Below are positions 1 to 12,560 of a stretch of 64,000 nucleotides of DNA, one piece after another (the first letter of the stretch is position 1; each line of letters starts with the position of its first letter). The translations under genes and the position numbers were made by a program. Origin of the DNA: Sclerodactyla briareus (lineage: Eukaryota > Echinodermata > Holothuroidea > Dendrochirotida > Sclerodactylidae); contig JAODTK010005867.1 in NCBI GenBank assembly GCA_026419785.1, positions 206,501 through 270,500 of the forward strand. The letters run 5' to 3'. The notes beneath the pieces are model-generated. The model made no database searches. It worked only from the letters and a program-made list of their open reading frames with translations, and had not been told where the DNA came from.

Positions 1-1810
1 CCCGCTAGCTTTGACCCAAGCGATATGAGGTGGTTTACTGGTCTCTCTGACACTTTGCACAAACCTGCACTTGCTGTCAAGTCGACACTCTCATGATACG
101 GTTGGTGGTTACTCGATCCAGTGCGTGGTCTTGTGCCGCTGTGATGAGCGCATCTGTCTCGATTTTCAGGCACTGCGCAGGACGCCCCCCCCAATGTATA
201 CTTATCTAGTGAGGTAACATCCTCTCTTGCCGAGGATATTGGCCGTGCAGGGCTTGTTCTCATTTCTCCTCATAGTGATGTGCCATTATGCTTCCATTCA
301 ACCTTTTTCATTTCCTTCTCGGTGGTTCCCGGGTTGCCATGATGCTTACAGTAGAGATTCTTCCTCTTTCTTTCTTCTTCCATTGCCAGGTACTCGATGA
401 GCCCCGCACGCCCCTCCCTTACGTTCCCTCCACTTTCTTCAGACCATGCCACCCCCTCGGCCTCGGTAGTCATTCTGTGGATGTCCGCCCTTGGATGGAG
501 CCCACCGTGGATATTGAGGAGTTTGCCGAGTTTTTTTCGTTGCACGTCCGCCAACTCGCTGCGTGCCCAGTCTAATGTTCCAGCGGTGTAGCTCAGTAAG
601 TAATCAGGATGGAATATGCATTCAGGGCTTGGATTTCATTTTGCCCGTTCAGCTTGAGCAGGACTTGTCGCACTCTCTGGGTAGGTCTTGGTAGCATTGG
701 CCGTCACTTGCTCTTGGAGGTTCTCCATGCCCTGTTGGATACCAAGGTATTTGTACCCGTTGTTCACGTCGACGTCATGAATTCTCCGATTTTCATCACG
801 AGCCCTTGTGTAGTCCGCAACCTCCCTCTATGGGCGATCAGTCGTCCGCACTTCTCGAGGCCGAACTGCATCCCGATATCATCACTGAAGATTTGGACTG
901 GTAGTGATTATTGACGTCGATGTCCTCTCCTCCTTCCATATAACTTCAGGTCATCATGTACCGCAGGTGTGGATTTTTGACCTGACTTCATAGTGTAGCA
1001 TTTGTGATGTTCTCAGTGTGTGGCTGAGGGGGTTGAGTTCCACACAGAACAGTAGCGGTGACAAGGCGTCCCCCTGGAAGATACCACGTCTTATTGGGAT
1101 CTGGGCCAGGTGTTGCCCGCTTGCTGTAAGGTTAGTGACCCAATTTTTCGCATGAAATGTTGAACAGATTGCATACCTTCTGGTCTAGCTTGTGCATTTT
1201 AATCGTCTCAATTATCCATGAGTGCGGTACGGAGTCGTAGGCCTTCTGGTACTCGATCCACGCTACTGCTAGATTCGTGCGGTGAGTTCTCGAAGCCCCG
1301 TGCCCACGGCCCTTTTCATGACGACCTTGTCTTTGGTCCCCCTATCTCCCTGGCCTAAAACTCCTTTCTGTTCCTCAGCGAGCATGTTATCTGAGTCCAG
1401 GTGCCCAGAATGGCCAGACAGCAACTTCCAGGTGGTCGGGAGGCATGTAATTGGCCTGAAGTTGGCTGGTGAGGATCTTTGTTGGGGTCCTTCTGGCTCA
1501 GGCATGTCCTTTTCAATTGTCAACCATTTGGGTGGGTCGACTGGTTGTCCACAAGTTGCTGCAACTGCGTCGCTATTCTGTGGTGGAAGGGTGTCATTTT
1601 CTTCAACCAGAAGGCCTGTACCTGGTCTGTCCGTGGGCCTCTTCCTGTCCCTTCCTCCGTACGTCGGCTTCGGTTATGTGCGTTGTCTGTTTGTCGGGGA
1701 CGTTTTCGTAGTGGGTCTTGAAGTCCTCTATCCATCTGGCCTCATTGTTATGGTATTTCTCCACTCCCCATATTCCTCCCCAGAACGTCTTTGTCTTTTC
1801 TTCATCTGGT
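1..1810 (-). mobile_element. R2-group-like non-LTR retrotransposon remnant (RT domain, 5'- and 3'-incomplete)
   Basis: Read on the minus strand, with many frameshifts, this encodes a reverse transcriptase. Blocks from N to C terminus: a pre-RT segment near 1530-1620 (FWLKKMTPFHHRIATQLQQL), NFRPITCLPTTWKLL near 1430-1465, AWIEYQKAYDSVPHSWI (RT motif A) near 1192-1262, RGIFQGDALSPLLFC (motif B) near 1050-1100, the catalytic YMDDLKLY box at 937-963, and HGGLHPRADIHRM near 470-510. A later segment at 120-190 resembles the LKIETDALITAAQDHAL block that precedes the CCHC/endonuclease region. The YMDD box is broken by one missing base. This protein order (RT, then a C-terminal cysteine/restriction-like endonuclease region) is that of R2-group elements; the exact clade is inference. 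The same family recurs at 24560-19700. The left side is cut by the window edge. Frames shift too often for an active enzyme. Confidence 0.85.
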
Positions 1811-1820
1811 ACTGGAGGGG

Positions 1821-1823
<3 letters not shown>

Positions 1824-1868
<45 letters not shown>

Positions 1869-1921
1869 TTATTATTATTATTATTATTATTATTTTATTA
1901 TTATTATTATTATTATTATTA
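1824..1921. repeat. (TTA)n microsatellite
   Basis: About 98 bases of TTA triplets with two interruptions. It abuts the R2-like remnant and lies about 85 bases before the left edge of duplication copy A. Long runs of Tyr, Ile or Leu codons in the forward frames here are artefacts of this repeat. Confidence 0.97.
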
Positions 1922-3149
1922 CGCGACGCCTGTCTCTTCAATAACACTCACGAGTGTTCATAATGTAGTATAATTTTTTGCACATGTTCAACTAACTCTC
2001 ATCGTGTAAAGTGAACGATGACTATTGAATCCACTGAAAAAGGGATAATTTTATTGGTACAGGATTTGGGAATCTGTTTTGTACCGGATGTGCGTCCCAT
2101 TCAAATCACGGTTAGTAAGCCGATTCTTTTACGTCTACCCGTTTTATTTGAAGAAGGTTTAAGGTTTCAAATAACCTTCGATTAAAATTACATTGTTTTA
2201 CATCATGCTTCCAAATCCAAAGTGAAACAACTCGAGCTGTTTGGAATAGGGACTTTTCGTCTAGCTGGGGATATATGTTTCTGGATTTGAATACCGAGCG
2301 GTTAACTGATATGCTGATTACTTACATCGTGCAGTAAACTTTTTGAACAAATTCTATCTGGTATTGAAATCAATAAGGCAGCTGGTTATCATCGATTTAA
2401 ATTCACCCGGAAGACATTTGTTGAATCTATCGGTTAGGTGGTTATTTGCTGATGGTTGACGTCATGCGGACGAGACGCCAGATCAATTTTGTCCTATAAA
2501 ACAATGGATAATGCTCACTGTTCTGTTAAGCTTCAAATGAATCTGCCCGTCCTGGGAATTATTTCATGAATGAACAACAGTTGTACTCTTGTTTTGTCAA
2601 GCCGTCTCATAAACAGTTCACAGAAGATGCGAATATGGAAGAATACAAGTGGATTCTATACTCCTGAGGTTTGTAAAACATGCGTGGGAGATAATAATTC
2701 ACAAGAAATTTGCAGTAAATTATATTTGAAAAAACTTGGTAATGTTCTCGGGCTCGTCTGAAAAACAACCCACTGACGATGCAACGTGGGTCATGTCAGT
2801 AAATGAAAAAAGAAAACAATTGTCGCATGTGGGTTCGTCTGATCATTTTAAATGGTGTCGAAAGGTTCGCGTACTCTTCCAGAAGATGGTTTCACCGAAC
2901 TCACATGAACGCAAATTCTACATACACTCGCAAGACATCAGAATAAAGCATAAACGACAACTGAATTTCTTATTATATCGGCATACACATCCTCTGAAAA
3001 TCGTCTGCGTACCCAGTGAAAATTAAGTCGCTGTATAGTCCTTCTCTCGACTGCCTAACAAGTCAAAATGCGTGCTATCTAGTACGGGTTGTGACAAGTC
3101 ACTACTGAGTAGTGATAATATCTGGTGAAGCGGCTTTGAGCCTTAACAA

Positions 3150-3640
3150 ATTGGCTGCCATTTAGAACAATTCTTCTGGTCTATTTTGGTGGTGACATAT
3201 TTAGTGAGTCTACAGACAAGGTAGATCAAATCTCGTTAGTACCACCCTGTATAACCGTCATCTCGAAAATCGAAATGGCGGCCAATGAGGGCCTATTTTA
3301 ATTGCATCGAGGTAATTGGGATAGATGAGATTGAATCAGGTGGCTGAGCTCACATATTGGGAGTCATCGGATTCAATTGACAGACCCGAGTCTGGCTATT
3401 AGTTACCGCCATGGGAACGTATTTCAGATTCGCCTTTTGGGTCCAAAATGGCCGCCATTTTAAAGGCTTTTCTTTCGGAACCAGGATAGCCTGGTTATAG
3501 ATCTGGAGTGATAATCAGGGGATAATCGATCAAATAGATTAATTTCGTTAGTCCTCTGCATAGCCGCTATCTTGAATTTCGATATGGCTGCCACTGAAGA
3601 ACCATTTCCATCAATCTGGGTTTAGGGACGAATATAAGCG
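3150..3640. repeat. Imperfect direct repeat (~300-bp period)
   Basis: Two related blocks carry a CGTTAGT...CGAAATGGC(G/T)GCCA-type core, at about 3232 and about 3548. Each is preceded by a GGC(T/C)GCCATTT block, at 3170 and 3449. Copy B keeps only the right-hand part of this region, so the first unit is absent there. Confidence 0.6.
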
Positions 3641-5777
3641 GAATTTAGAGCACAAGGGTATTTTTTTGCTGAAACTATCTTGTCAGAGTGATCAGAGAGA
3701 CCACAATCCATTACACTGTCAAGAGCTCAGTATTGGACCACGCTAAAACTAAGGACAAACCAGCTCTCTACATGTGGTTCATAATGCTAGACACCCGTCC
3801 CCGACAGTATTATGTCCAAGTGGTGCAAATTACTGTAATAATCCTGTACAAACTCGACAGCTTGAACAACAATATCACTTCATCCTCCTGTCCACAGCCG
3901 ACGTTCCTCATTTAGTGTTCGAGAAGCAAATATGTCAACAGCTCTTAGTTATTCACAGAAGTCGCTCCGCGGGCTTGGAATGCACTGCCTCGAAAATTTC
4001 AACTGTTTACTGCGGTGTAGATTGATATATCATTTCTGATTATTCTCCACCATTCTTCTGAGATTACCACCCACCACCGATGTCCGTATGGCAGCCGATG
4101 TCTTTTTCACTGATATTACTAGGCGACTGAGGAGGTTCACCACTCTATACGCCTATAAATTCGTGCCCATGCCATGTAAGTCTCTGGCTAGCCAACCATA
4201 CAGTGGACGGAGCCACTGCTTTACAGGGGTCCGAATATAGTTGTCGCGGAAGGCAATCGAACAACTTCTATGAATCGCTCCATTCCTTACAACACTTTAA
4301 TTAACCAGAATTGATGACATGAATTGGGAAAGGGGGTGATTATCGACATAACGATTCGCGTGAGGTATGAAATAAGCCAGCTATCGTCGTTTAGCGCCAC
4401 ATGGCATTTTAATGATGACTCGCGGAACCATTGATGACATGCCCTAGTACATTTTATCGTATGTAAGCTAAAGTTTGCCAAAGAATACAAGTCGTGACTT
4501 TCAACCACAAGACTTCTTCCCAATAATGTGATTTTGAACAGCTCTAACGAATCGTGACACCTTTCTCTCGTACTTCAATTTGATTCTATTGCATGACAGA
4601 TAAATGGAGTTATTATAGGTATTATAATTCATAGGACCTATCCAAAAGCCACTCGATGACCTTCAAGGACGTCCTACTTACGATCCGCCATATGAAACAC
4701 TGACATGTACTCTTTAGTTATTCTCTACTTGGGATACTTGGAACATGGGAACCAGTAGGACCTCCCCCGACAACCAATAGAGCGTTAATTGTTGATGCCT
4801 GTTCGAGCACATGATGTAATCGGATCGCCCCCAAATAGTACCTGGGTGGGGGGGGGGGGGGGAATTTAGACTGTATATACTTCGGGTGAATGAAACCACA
4901 GCATGCAGTGGTTCTGCATTCAAGTTGAAATTGTAATTACATACTGAGGCACATTCAGGTTGTCAGGTTGAATATAGAATAATAAGTTACGAATACGAAA
5001 CTGCAACTACTTAAACATTATTGTCAACTCGTTAACCCTACCGGTAGTTAGTGTACTGCGCGTGCATTGTGTGAAGCGTCTGTTTAAGTCCTGATACGAT
5101 CGAAGTCCACACTTGATTCGATTCTCATTCCAAACGGGAAATGAGGCAGTACACGGCCCTGTCTGAAGAAAGGACGGATCATCCTCGTCCAAGAAATTAT
5201 TATCGAGATGCCTTAAATTCGGAGCAACTCATTCTTATTTCATGATATAAAAACCAATGTGGAAGATTAGAAATGGACTTATGTGTTATATAAAAAAACG
5301 ATCTCTTGATTCCTCGAAGTGATTTTACACAAATCAACGAATTTCTTTGCCGCCTATGGAATTTCATGAGCAATAATGTTGTTCATTGGAGGTACGAAGA
5401 CTAATTCTCTGCAGAGAACCGCTATGCGTGATGTCTCCAGAGATATTCCCAAGCACTCGACGGCTTGAAGACCATTAAGTACAAGACAAGACAGTCACTA
5501 TAAGCGGCTATTCATTACGCCTAACCGAGTATTTGTCACAATGTGAATACTCAAACTGGGACGAGATTGCTAAGAAGGCTAAACACAAATAGTGAGCAAA
5601 TAGTGAGGATTTGCACTCATGCATCGAGTAGATGTCAGAGTCCTCACCCCGATGCACTCACATTAGAGTTTCGCATCATTATGACGCGTATTCGAGGCAA
5701 TACTGTGTCGTTGTTGAGATTATTTCCGCAAAATTCCGACATTGCGACTTCTGAATGTACCGCGCTCTGTGTGGACA

Positions 5778-5785
5778 TGTGTATG
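5778..5785. repeat. hAT target-site duplication, left
   Basis: TGTGTATG immediately before the element that starts CAGGGGCGGC. The identical octamer follows the element at 7338-7345. Confidence 0.9.
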
Positions 5786-7337
5786 CAGGGGCGGCATCAG
5801 GGTTTCTACATAGGGGGGGCAGATTTGCATGGATGTCTGACACGGGGGAGGGTATAAGGAGGGGGTGTCCCCCTCCCCTCTGCGATTTTTTGAGTCGTTA
5901 ATACTTCTTAGATGCAAAATGGTGCCACATTTGACAAACTTTGTAAGTGTATTTACGTCAACGAGTTTTGACAAAAATCCATAAATTTCTGGAAAAAATT
6001 AAAATGCTGACATTTTTCCAGGCAGGTCATATTTAATTTGATACACCTGACAAAAAATAAACCCGATGAAACTGTACGTACGTTCTGTACAAGTAGGCGG
6101 GTGCCTACTTTATAAAAAAATTCATGTATTGTATGTTAAAAATGGTGGTAAATAAATAAAGGCAAATGGCCTAGTTGTTATTTTAATTTTTTCTGTAATT
6201 CCAAAAGAATCACTCTAGGAAAAAGCAATCAGAAGCAGTCTCAATCAAATTATCCACAATATATCAAGCTGCAAAAAACTGATATTTTACTCCTTCAGCC
6301 GTACACTCTAAAAATGGTGGGTAAAATTACTCCAAATGAGTCGTTTTGAAGACATCACCATAGTATGTCCCTCAAAACACTAATTTGGAGTAACTTTAAA
6401 CACAATTTTTTTAGAGTGTACAATGCCACAAATTGGAGCATTCATACTTCAACACCGACATAAATAACGACGTTCGGGCCTATGTCAAGTCCCTTCTAGG
6501 CCTCTCTTCCGATCTCCCTTTCTTGTTTCAATCCCCATTTAAATAGGAGTTTACAGACTGCATGGTTGACTTAGGTGTCACACTCGCACATCTCCTCAAG
6601 GCACCTGGGTTTTGCGACATTTATAACTTGAAGACGATTGCGTGGAATAAAAAAAGGTGAAAAACGCGTTCCGTGGACAAAGTTTCTTTTTCATATAAAG
6701 ACATAGCGTTTTTATATATTAAAAATTAATGATATAAAAGGCAAGCACCAAACTAGCGTGTCCCCTCCCCCGCCACTACTGTGTCACCCTCAAAATCATT
6801 ATGGTGGGGGATGCTTGCGTCTTCCATTTCATATCGTTAAGCGTGTCACGCAGAGATGGACAGGATTGTTTCTAGTCCACCGTGTAGCTGGTAGGCCATT
6901 TGGTCGTCTCCTAAACTAATGCAAATTCGAAGATATCTAATGGCCGTGGAATCGGCTTGGGTCGGAGTGACCACGCATGCCAGTGGTCACACAGAAGGCC
7001 GAAGGCTGTGCGAAGAGGTTGCAAGTACCATGGAGTCCTTTGAGATGATATTAACAGACGGTGGCTCATAATGACCCACCGGTTAACCGAGTAAACATAC
7101 GCTACAATTTGCGACACCGCTATATTAAAGCAAACAATTTGAGTCTCGATCTGAGTCTCGATGATGAACGAATAGAAAAATAACAAAGTTGGAGAACGTA
7201 TTTTGACACTCACCCCCACCCCCGACGAAAACGTTGGCATTAAACATAATTCTGTCAATTTTATTTGGCCCAAACCCAAAGTGGGGGGGCAGCCTGCCCC
7301 CCTCCCTCCCTCCCCCCCCCCTGTCGCGCCGCCCCTT
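5786..7337. mobile_element. Non-autonomous hAT-type DNA transposon (1.55 kb)
   Basis: The ends are CAGGGGCGGC on the left and, read inward from the right, AAGGGGCGGC, so 9 of 10 terminal bases match. The element is flanked by a perfect 8-bp direct duplication, TGTGTATG (5778-5785 and 7338-7345), the target-site size typical of hAT elements. The paralogous site in copy B near 30168-30185 reads across without the insert (AGTGTATGTATGACATC), so it is an empty site. The G-rich left subterminal region and C-rich right subterminal region (7276-7330) are common in non-autonomous hAT families. No transposase is visible, and the 122-codon minus-strand frame at 6911-7279 has no recognisable similarity. 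A smaller inverted-repeat element is nested at 6301-6421. Confidence 0.88.
6301..6421. mobile_element. Nested MITE with TACACTCTAAAAA inverted ends
   Basis: A 121-bp near-palindrome. The left end is GTACACTCTAAAAATGG and the right end TTTTTTTAGAGTGTAC. The centre also folds (ACTCCAAAT against ATTTGGAGTA). The outer TA dinucleotides would fit a TA target duplication of Tc1/mariner-type elements, but that is inference. It sits inside the hAT element, so it inserted later or was carried along. A related copy lies at about 18915-19022. Confidence 0.75.
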
Positions 7338-7345
7338 TGTGTATG
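7338..7345. repeat. hAT target-site duplication, right
   Basis: TGTGTATG, identical to 5778-5785. Confidence 0.9.
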
Positions 7346-8948
7346 ACATCAACAATAAATCGATAAGTCTGCAATATACCAAGTAATAAAAATGAGCCTC
7401 GGGTCAATACTTCGGATGTAATTTCTCATTTTTAAATATACTCAAAGCGATAACTTAATTTCAGAAATGTAGCGAAAGTTAAATGGTTAGTCAGATGGTC
7501 TGAAGGTGACAAGTGGTCAGTATCGTACATGGTCAACAGGTTACTTGGTGTGTAAGTTTAAAGTTCAAGGAGTCGGCTGTGGGAGATCTGAATTCGATTA
7601 ACTCTAAGAAGGTAACTAAGCATGGAACCGTACCCGAAATGTAATGGGTCATTATTGTGTACGATCATGGCGGCAAACGGTTCGGGAATTGGAGTCGAGT
7701 ATTTGATGTCACACATTCCTCCATTCCAATATCCTGAACATAATTAGGCGCACATGGATGGGAGGTGGATCTATCAGCGGTTACCTAGAACCTTACAATC
7801 GATGAGCAGATCGGTCCTAGAGGCCAACCGCAGAGTAGCGAGGATTTGGGGAACATGGACGGGCCACCGGGACACCGTTTGATGGGAGATGTTAGGTAAA
7901 TCAGAATGTTCAGTATAATTTTCTCAATCCATAACTGTTTACAATTATCGCAACATTTTTAAATAAATGCATTGCTTGACTGGAACGACCTGTCCTCTGT
8001 ATTCTCACTGAAAATCTGGGAATATAGACAACCACATACACATATAAAGTTTGCACTTTCTTTTTCAAATGGACACTAATCTGCTAATGCCATGATCGAC
8101 ATATAAGTACATATACGTATCAGTATGTTTCATTTGGATATCTCGTTACTGACGACAAAAAAAAAAAACCTTATCTACCCACCCAGGCCCATATAACTCT
8201 ACATTATTCCTTTATAGGTTAACCAGAGGTCTTCCTCATCCTATGGAGATTGACATAAGTGTACCAAGGGGGATTATAAAATCAATCAGTACCTAGCGAT
8301 CAGTACGGTACTGTAATCCATAACGATAACATTCCATATAACCGTGCACACTTGATCGAGACTGGCGTCACTATTGATGCCAGGGCATACGGGGGCGGCT
8401 CGCTAAGAATTGCTGATCGGTTTAAGCACGTTCGCATTAAATTCACAGGTGACCTACGGGGGGTTGATATATATCATCATATATTCTTCATCCTCCATTA
8501 AGTCTCCCTTCCGCCCAATATACCCAGTCGGGTATTTCTATACAGCTATAAGAGGAAAGTATGTGGGATGCTGAAGGAATCATCTAATCAATCCGTCCTG
8601 AATAGAACGTCTGGTTAAGTGAATGCACTGTTAATCAGGAACCCCCAGACTTACTGATAGAAGGGCTTTTCGATAACTGAACAAGGTTTCAGACGGTGCT
8701 ACTAATACCAGAAGGTGGATTTGAAGAAAGGTGAACAAGAAATTCTCATGTACAAAATAATGTCGACCTTCGAATGCGTTTGTTACACAGAAAACACAGC
8801 ACATGGACATGTAAGTCCCAGGCTCCTTAGTAGTGTGGGGGAATAATAGAAGGGAGCATTTGTCACCTTTAATTCCATTCTCTACTTGTTGATAAGTACA
8901 GTATGGGTAGAAGTTCTACGTTACAATTTAGTATTCATTCATCGACGT

Positions 8949-8977
8949 ATAATATATATATATATATATATATATAC
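8949..8977. repeat. (AT)n microsatellite
   Basis: Short alternating AT tract inside copy A. The copy B counterpart near 32080-32100 is not expanded. Confidence 0.9.
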
Positions 8978-10204
8978 GTATCCAATATATTGCAACAAGG
9001 TGCAAATTTGTACATAGTGGTACCTTCTGCAGCATACATGACAGAGCGTCGTAGGTTGCTGGCCGGGTTTTAGAAAAACTCCATCTAATATTCTCAAACT
9101 CTCGTTTTAGTCAACATACATTTGTTCTTTAAGGTAATTTCACCCTTCAACCACATCCTTGAAAGGCCGAGCAGCTTAATCGTCGAACTCTTGTCACAGC
9201 AGCACAAGGTTCTCGCCTAGATTAGGGCGATAGGTTTAGGTTTTCAGACTTGTATATTGTTGGGAAAGCATGAGGACCAATTCGCCGTTTGACATTGATC
9301 TAACAGAGCTTTCATGCCCAACTCCTTAAAAAAAAAAAAAAAAAACAAAAAAGAAATTACTGTCTCACATCCTTGACAAGAAAAGAAGCGAAAAACGCAA
9401 GCTCTTCAGCTTCGATGTTAGTTGCCATCTGTAGTAGGTTCTGCCAATATTTCCTATTGAACACTAGCTTTTGCAATTTGACGGCAATGACATACGCTAT
9501 TAACTAATTGACACCATGACGACTCCGTTATTCTGTATCTGCTCAACACGAAACTAAATTAGAGTCAACTGGAATCAGGGCAAACTGTGATAATGCTCAG
9601 CGACGTGATTCAACAGAGTCCAAGCCTATCATCGTCAAAACACTCCATACCACATTAGTCCGGTTGGTCATTCCGACCGGGCAGACCGTAGTTATATGAT
9701 ATTCCGCAAACCTCGTGGAAGTGGCAATGCACAATTTTCTTGTTTAGCCATCATAATATGTATTGCGCCAATTGAGATTTGTGTTATTGTAAATACGCAT
9801 GAATTCTCCCACTTTGCACGGAATTCGTATGATCCAGACGGGGTTCAGACCAGTGGATTCAAATCGCCTTAATCCTGCATCATACATATGTCCTTTCCAG
9901 AACCCTCAGAGATCTCATCTCAAAAGTTCCTGAAGTTTCATAGTTCCACTGGTCCAATCTTGCACTGATCAGTCCACATGATACGCAGACTTCATCTGGA
10001 GGTAGAGATACATTTTTTGCATTGGGGAGTTCACATAATAGCACATGATGCCCCCCAATGATTTATGCGCTGAAACCGATATCCGCACTAATATGACCAA
10101 TAATATCACAACTAACCACCATGATACCCAACCTGATCTATAGGAGATGCTTCTGTATTCCCTTGACATAATGATTTTTGTTACCTTGAAACTTTAACTC
10201 AACA

Positions 10205-11180
10205 GATGTCCCAAATATCTTTGTCCAGAATGCTAACAAGTGCAAGTCGGAACGGCCTTGGTAGCTGCGGACAGCAAAATTCCCGTGGCGAATACACTGC
10301 ATGTTTTTCGCCAATCCACATTTATTTTTGTTCACTTTAACGACCTCTACTGACATTTGTCATAACCATGGAATGCCTTTGAAAACAGTCCTACCACATT
10401 GGCCAAATATTCGCTATCATGCCCAGCACCAGTATGCATCACAACTCATACCTAAGCCTTGGGCAGTTAAAGTGGGACACACTTCCCACAGAATGGAATA
10501 TCTGAATTGTGTTTGACACTTCATAGATATAGTTGGCCCACTCCAGAGGCAATATTCAACAGGCACAAGTTACCATTAACAGCATTTAGTGTGGGTGTGG
10601 GGGGGGGGGGGAGGGCCAGCCCCATAGGCAATGCAAGCTTTCTGTACCCACATCATGTTTCAGGTCCCCATGAGAAATTGGGACCGAGCTGTGTTAAAAT
10701 ATTAAATGAACTACTGGAATGGTCTTGTCTGTGTCTGTGCTCCCACAGAGATAAGAGTAATGTAAACAAATCCTGCAAGGAAGGACTAATGTAAACTAGG
10801 GCCAGATGTGATGAAAGACCAATTATCTTCCCCTGGACACTGAGTTTTATTGTCACTAGGCTGCAGACCTGGACCTTCTGACAGACAAGGTAACACTGCT
10901 CTGCGGAGGGATGGAGGAATGTAAACAACTTCGACTCGCAGTTCAGAGAGCTGAAATTGAAGTTGGAAATTGGGGTAATTATTGGATTTAATTAAAATCT
11001 AATAACACTATGCGAACGTAATGACGGCTGAGCTAGCCGTAGCATCTTCATCCACCTACAACTTTCACCTGTCGCATGTACGTTTAGAAGTGAATGAACG
11101 TGACGAACAGAAAGACAAACTAAAGAACGAACGAACGGAAGGTGAGACATGATGACTTGTACGTGTAGAGCTGCTCTCCC
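10205..11180. other. Copy-A-specific ~1-kb insert of unknown nature
   Basis: Copy B runs directly from the counterpart of about 10200 (near 34715) to that of about 11180 (near 34770), so about 970 bases are present only in copy A. The insert includes a G-run (10598-10611). Its frames are short and match nothing I know. No clear terminal repeat or target duplication was found. Confidence 0.6.
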
Positions 11181-12406
11181 CGCAGCTAAAAACGAACATT
11201 TGAGAGGCCAAAGGCAAAATATTTTTAGAACAGATAGATAGATTAATAAATATAATTTTTTTGTTTGGGTTGTTGTATCGTATGGCACGTAAGTTGTGAG
11301 CACGGTGTCTTGTTCACCCCAGTCCGCTGCGTGTAATGATCGTGTAATACAGCAAAACAGAGAGGGAACCCTACAAATATCTTTTCTTCCCGCACATCGC
11401 AGGAAAGGGAGTGCTGGACCACCAAATCACGTGACCAAGAAAGGGGTTACGAGGTTCCTGTCAGGATGTCAAGTTCCCCTAGCTGAGATACTAAATATTG
11501 AACTTAATATGAAATGTTATAAAACCTATAATTCAGAACTTGAACTGATCTATTGTCTATCGGAGTCAAATGTTTTTTTGTTTTTTCACGCAACAACGTT
11601 TCATGACATTATGTTAATCCCACTGGACATAACATTTTAATTTTCTTTAGACTAGTAAAACCGAGAGACAGAAGCGGACTGTCTTATACAGTCGTTTCTG
11701 TCTCTCTCCTCTAGACACCCTACGGCACGATCATGCCTTGATAGTTTGGACACAGCTCATGAATTCGGGGCTACAGGTTAGCAACGCTTACAGTCAGTGG
11801 CTTCAGACAGGCATAACGCGATAAAACAATCAAATCGTTTGATTAGTTCTAGAGACAGAGAAAGATGAATAGGAATTGGTTCGAGACCTACTGCCGCGAG
11901 AAGGTCTCAATTGAGGACGATAGGCCCATGGGAATGATTATTTGATCAAATGAGTTGCCGTTTGTGAAGGGGCAGTTGAAGAACTCCACGAATAAATGAT
12001 AGAGTGGAATTATCTAATACATCCCCCGATATACTTTACCATTAAACCTCATGATTGTTTTGTCACATGGCATGTTCGCCAACGAGCGAAGTCGTGTGTT
12101 TCTCGATTATTCAGGGGCTGGTGGAATCTGTTATAAAAGAGTTCGGTATCTCTGGAAGTCTCATCACATTTCACTGGAAGAGGGCTGAATCCGAATCAAC
12201 TGGAAATTGTTGTTGTCTTATAAAATAGATGAAATAGTATTACAGATCCCGTCGTAAGAAATGGTGACAGATTCATAGTAGGAGGGAGTGAATTTTAAGT
12301 GGGTACATGGGGAGCCAGGGGGTCCCGAGGTAAAGAGATAATACGGTTAAGAGGATATTCGATATACCGCTTCGTTACTGTATCACTATCTATTCCATAT
12401 AGTAAA

Positions 12407-12415
12407 ATAAATATA

Positions 12416-12449
<34 letters not shown>

Positions 12450-12471
12450 TAATAATAATATAATAATAATA

Positions 12472-12518
<47 letters not shown>

Positions 12519-12560
12519 TAATAATAATAATAATATAATAATAATAATAATAATATAATA
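12407..12560. repeat. (AAT)n microsatellite, copy A only
   Basis: About 150 bases of AAT triplets with phase slips. The equivalent place in copy B (about 35975-35985) has no expansion, so the tract grew in A or was lost from B. Confidence 0.95.

Noticed and set aside
1282..1973. Long forward open frames, including one of 220 codons
   Set aside because: They are antisense to the R2-like RT and run into the (TTA)n tract, giving Leu/Tyr/Ile runs. No domain.
11640..11720. Inverted GAGAGACAGAAGC...CTGTCTCTCTC hairpin as an RNA terminator or small RNA
   Set aside because: The same GAGAGACAGAAGCG block appears in copy B, but pairing there is weaker and there is no adjacent gene. No RNA family is recognised.
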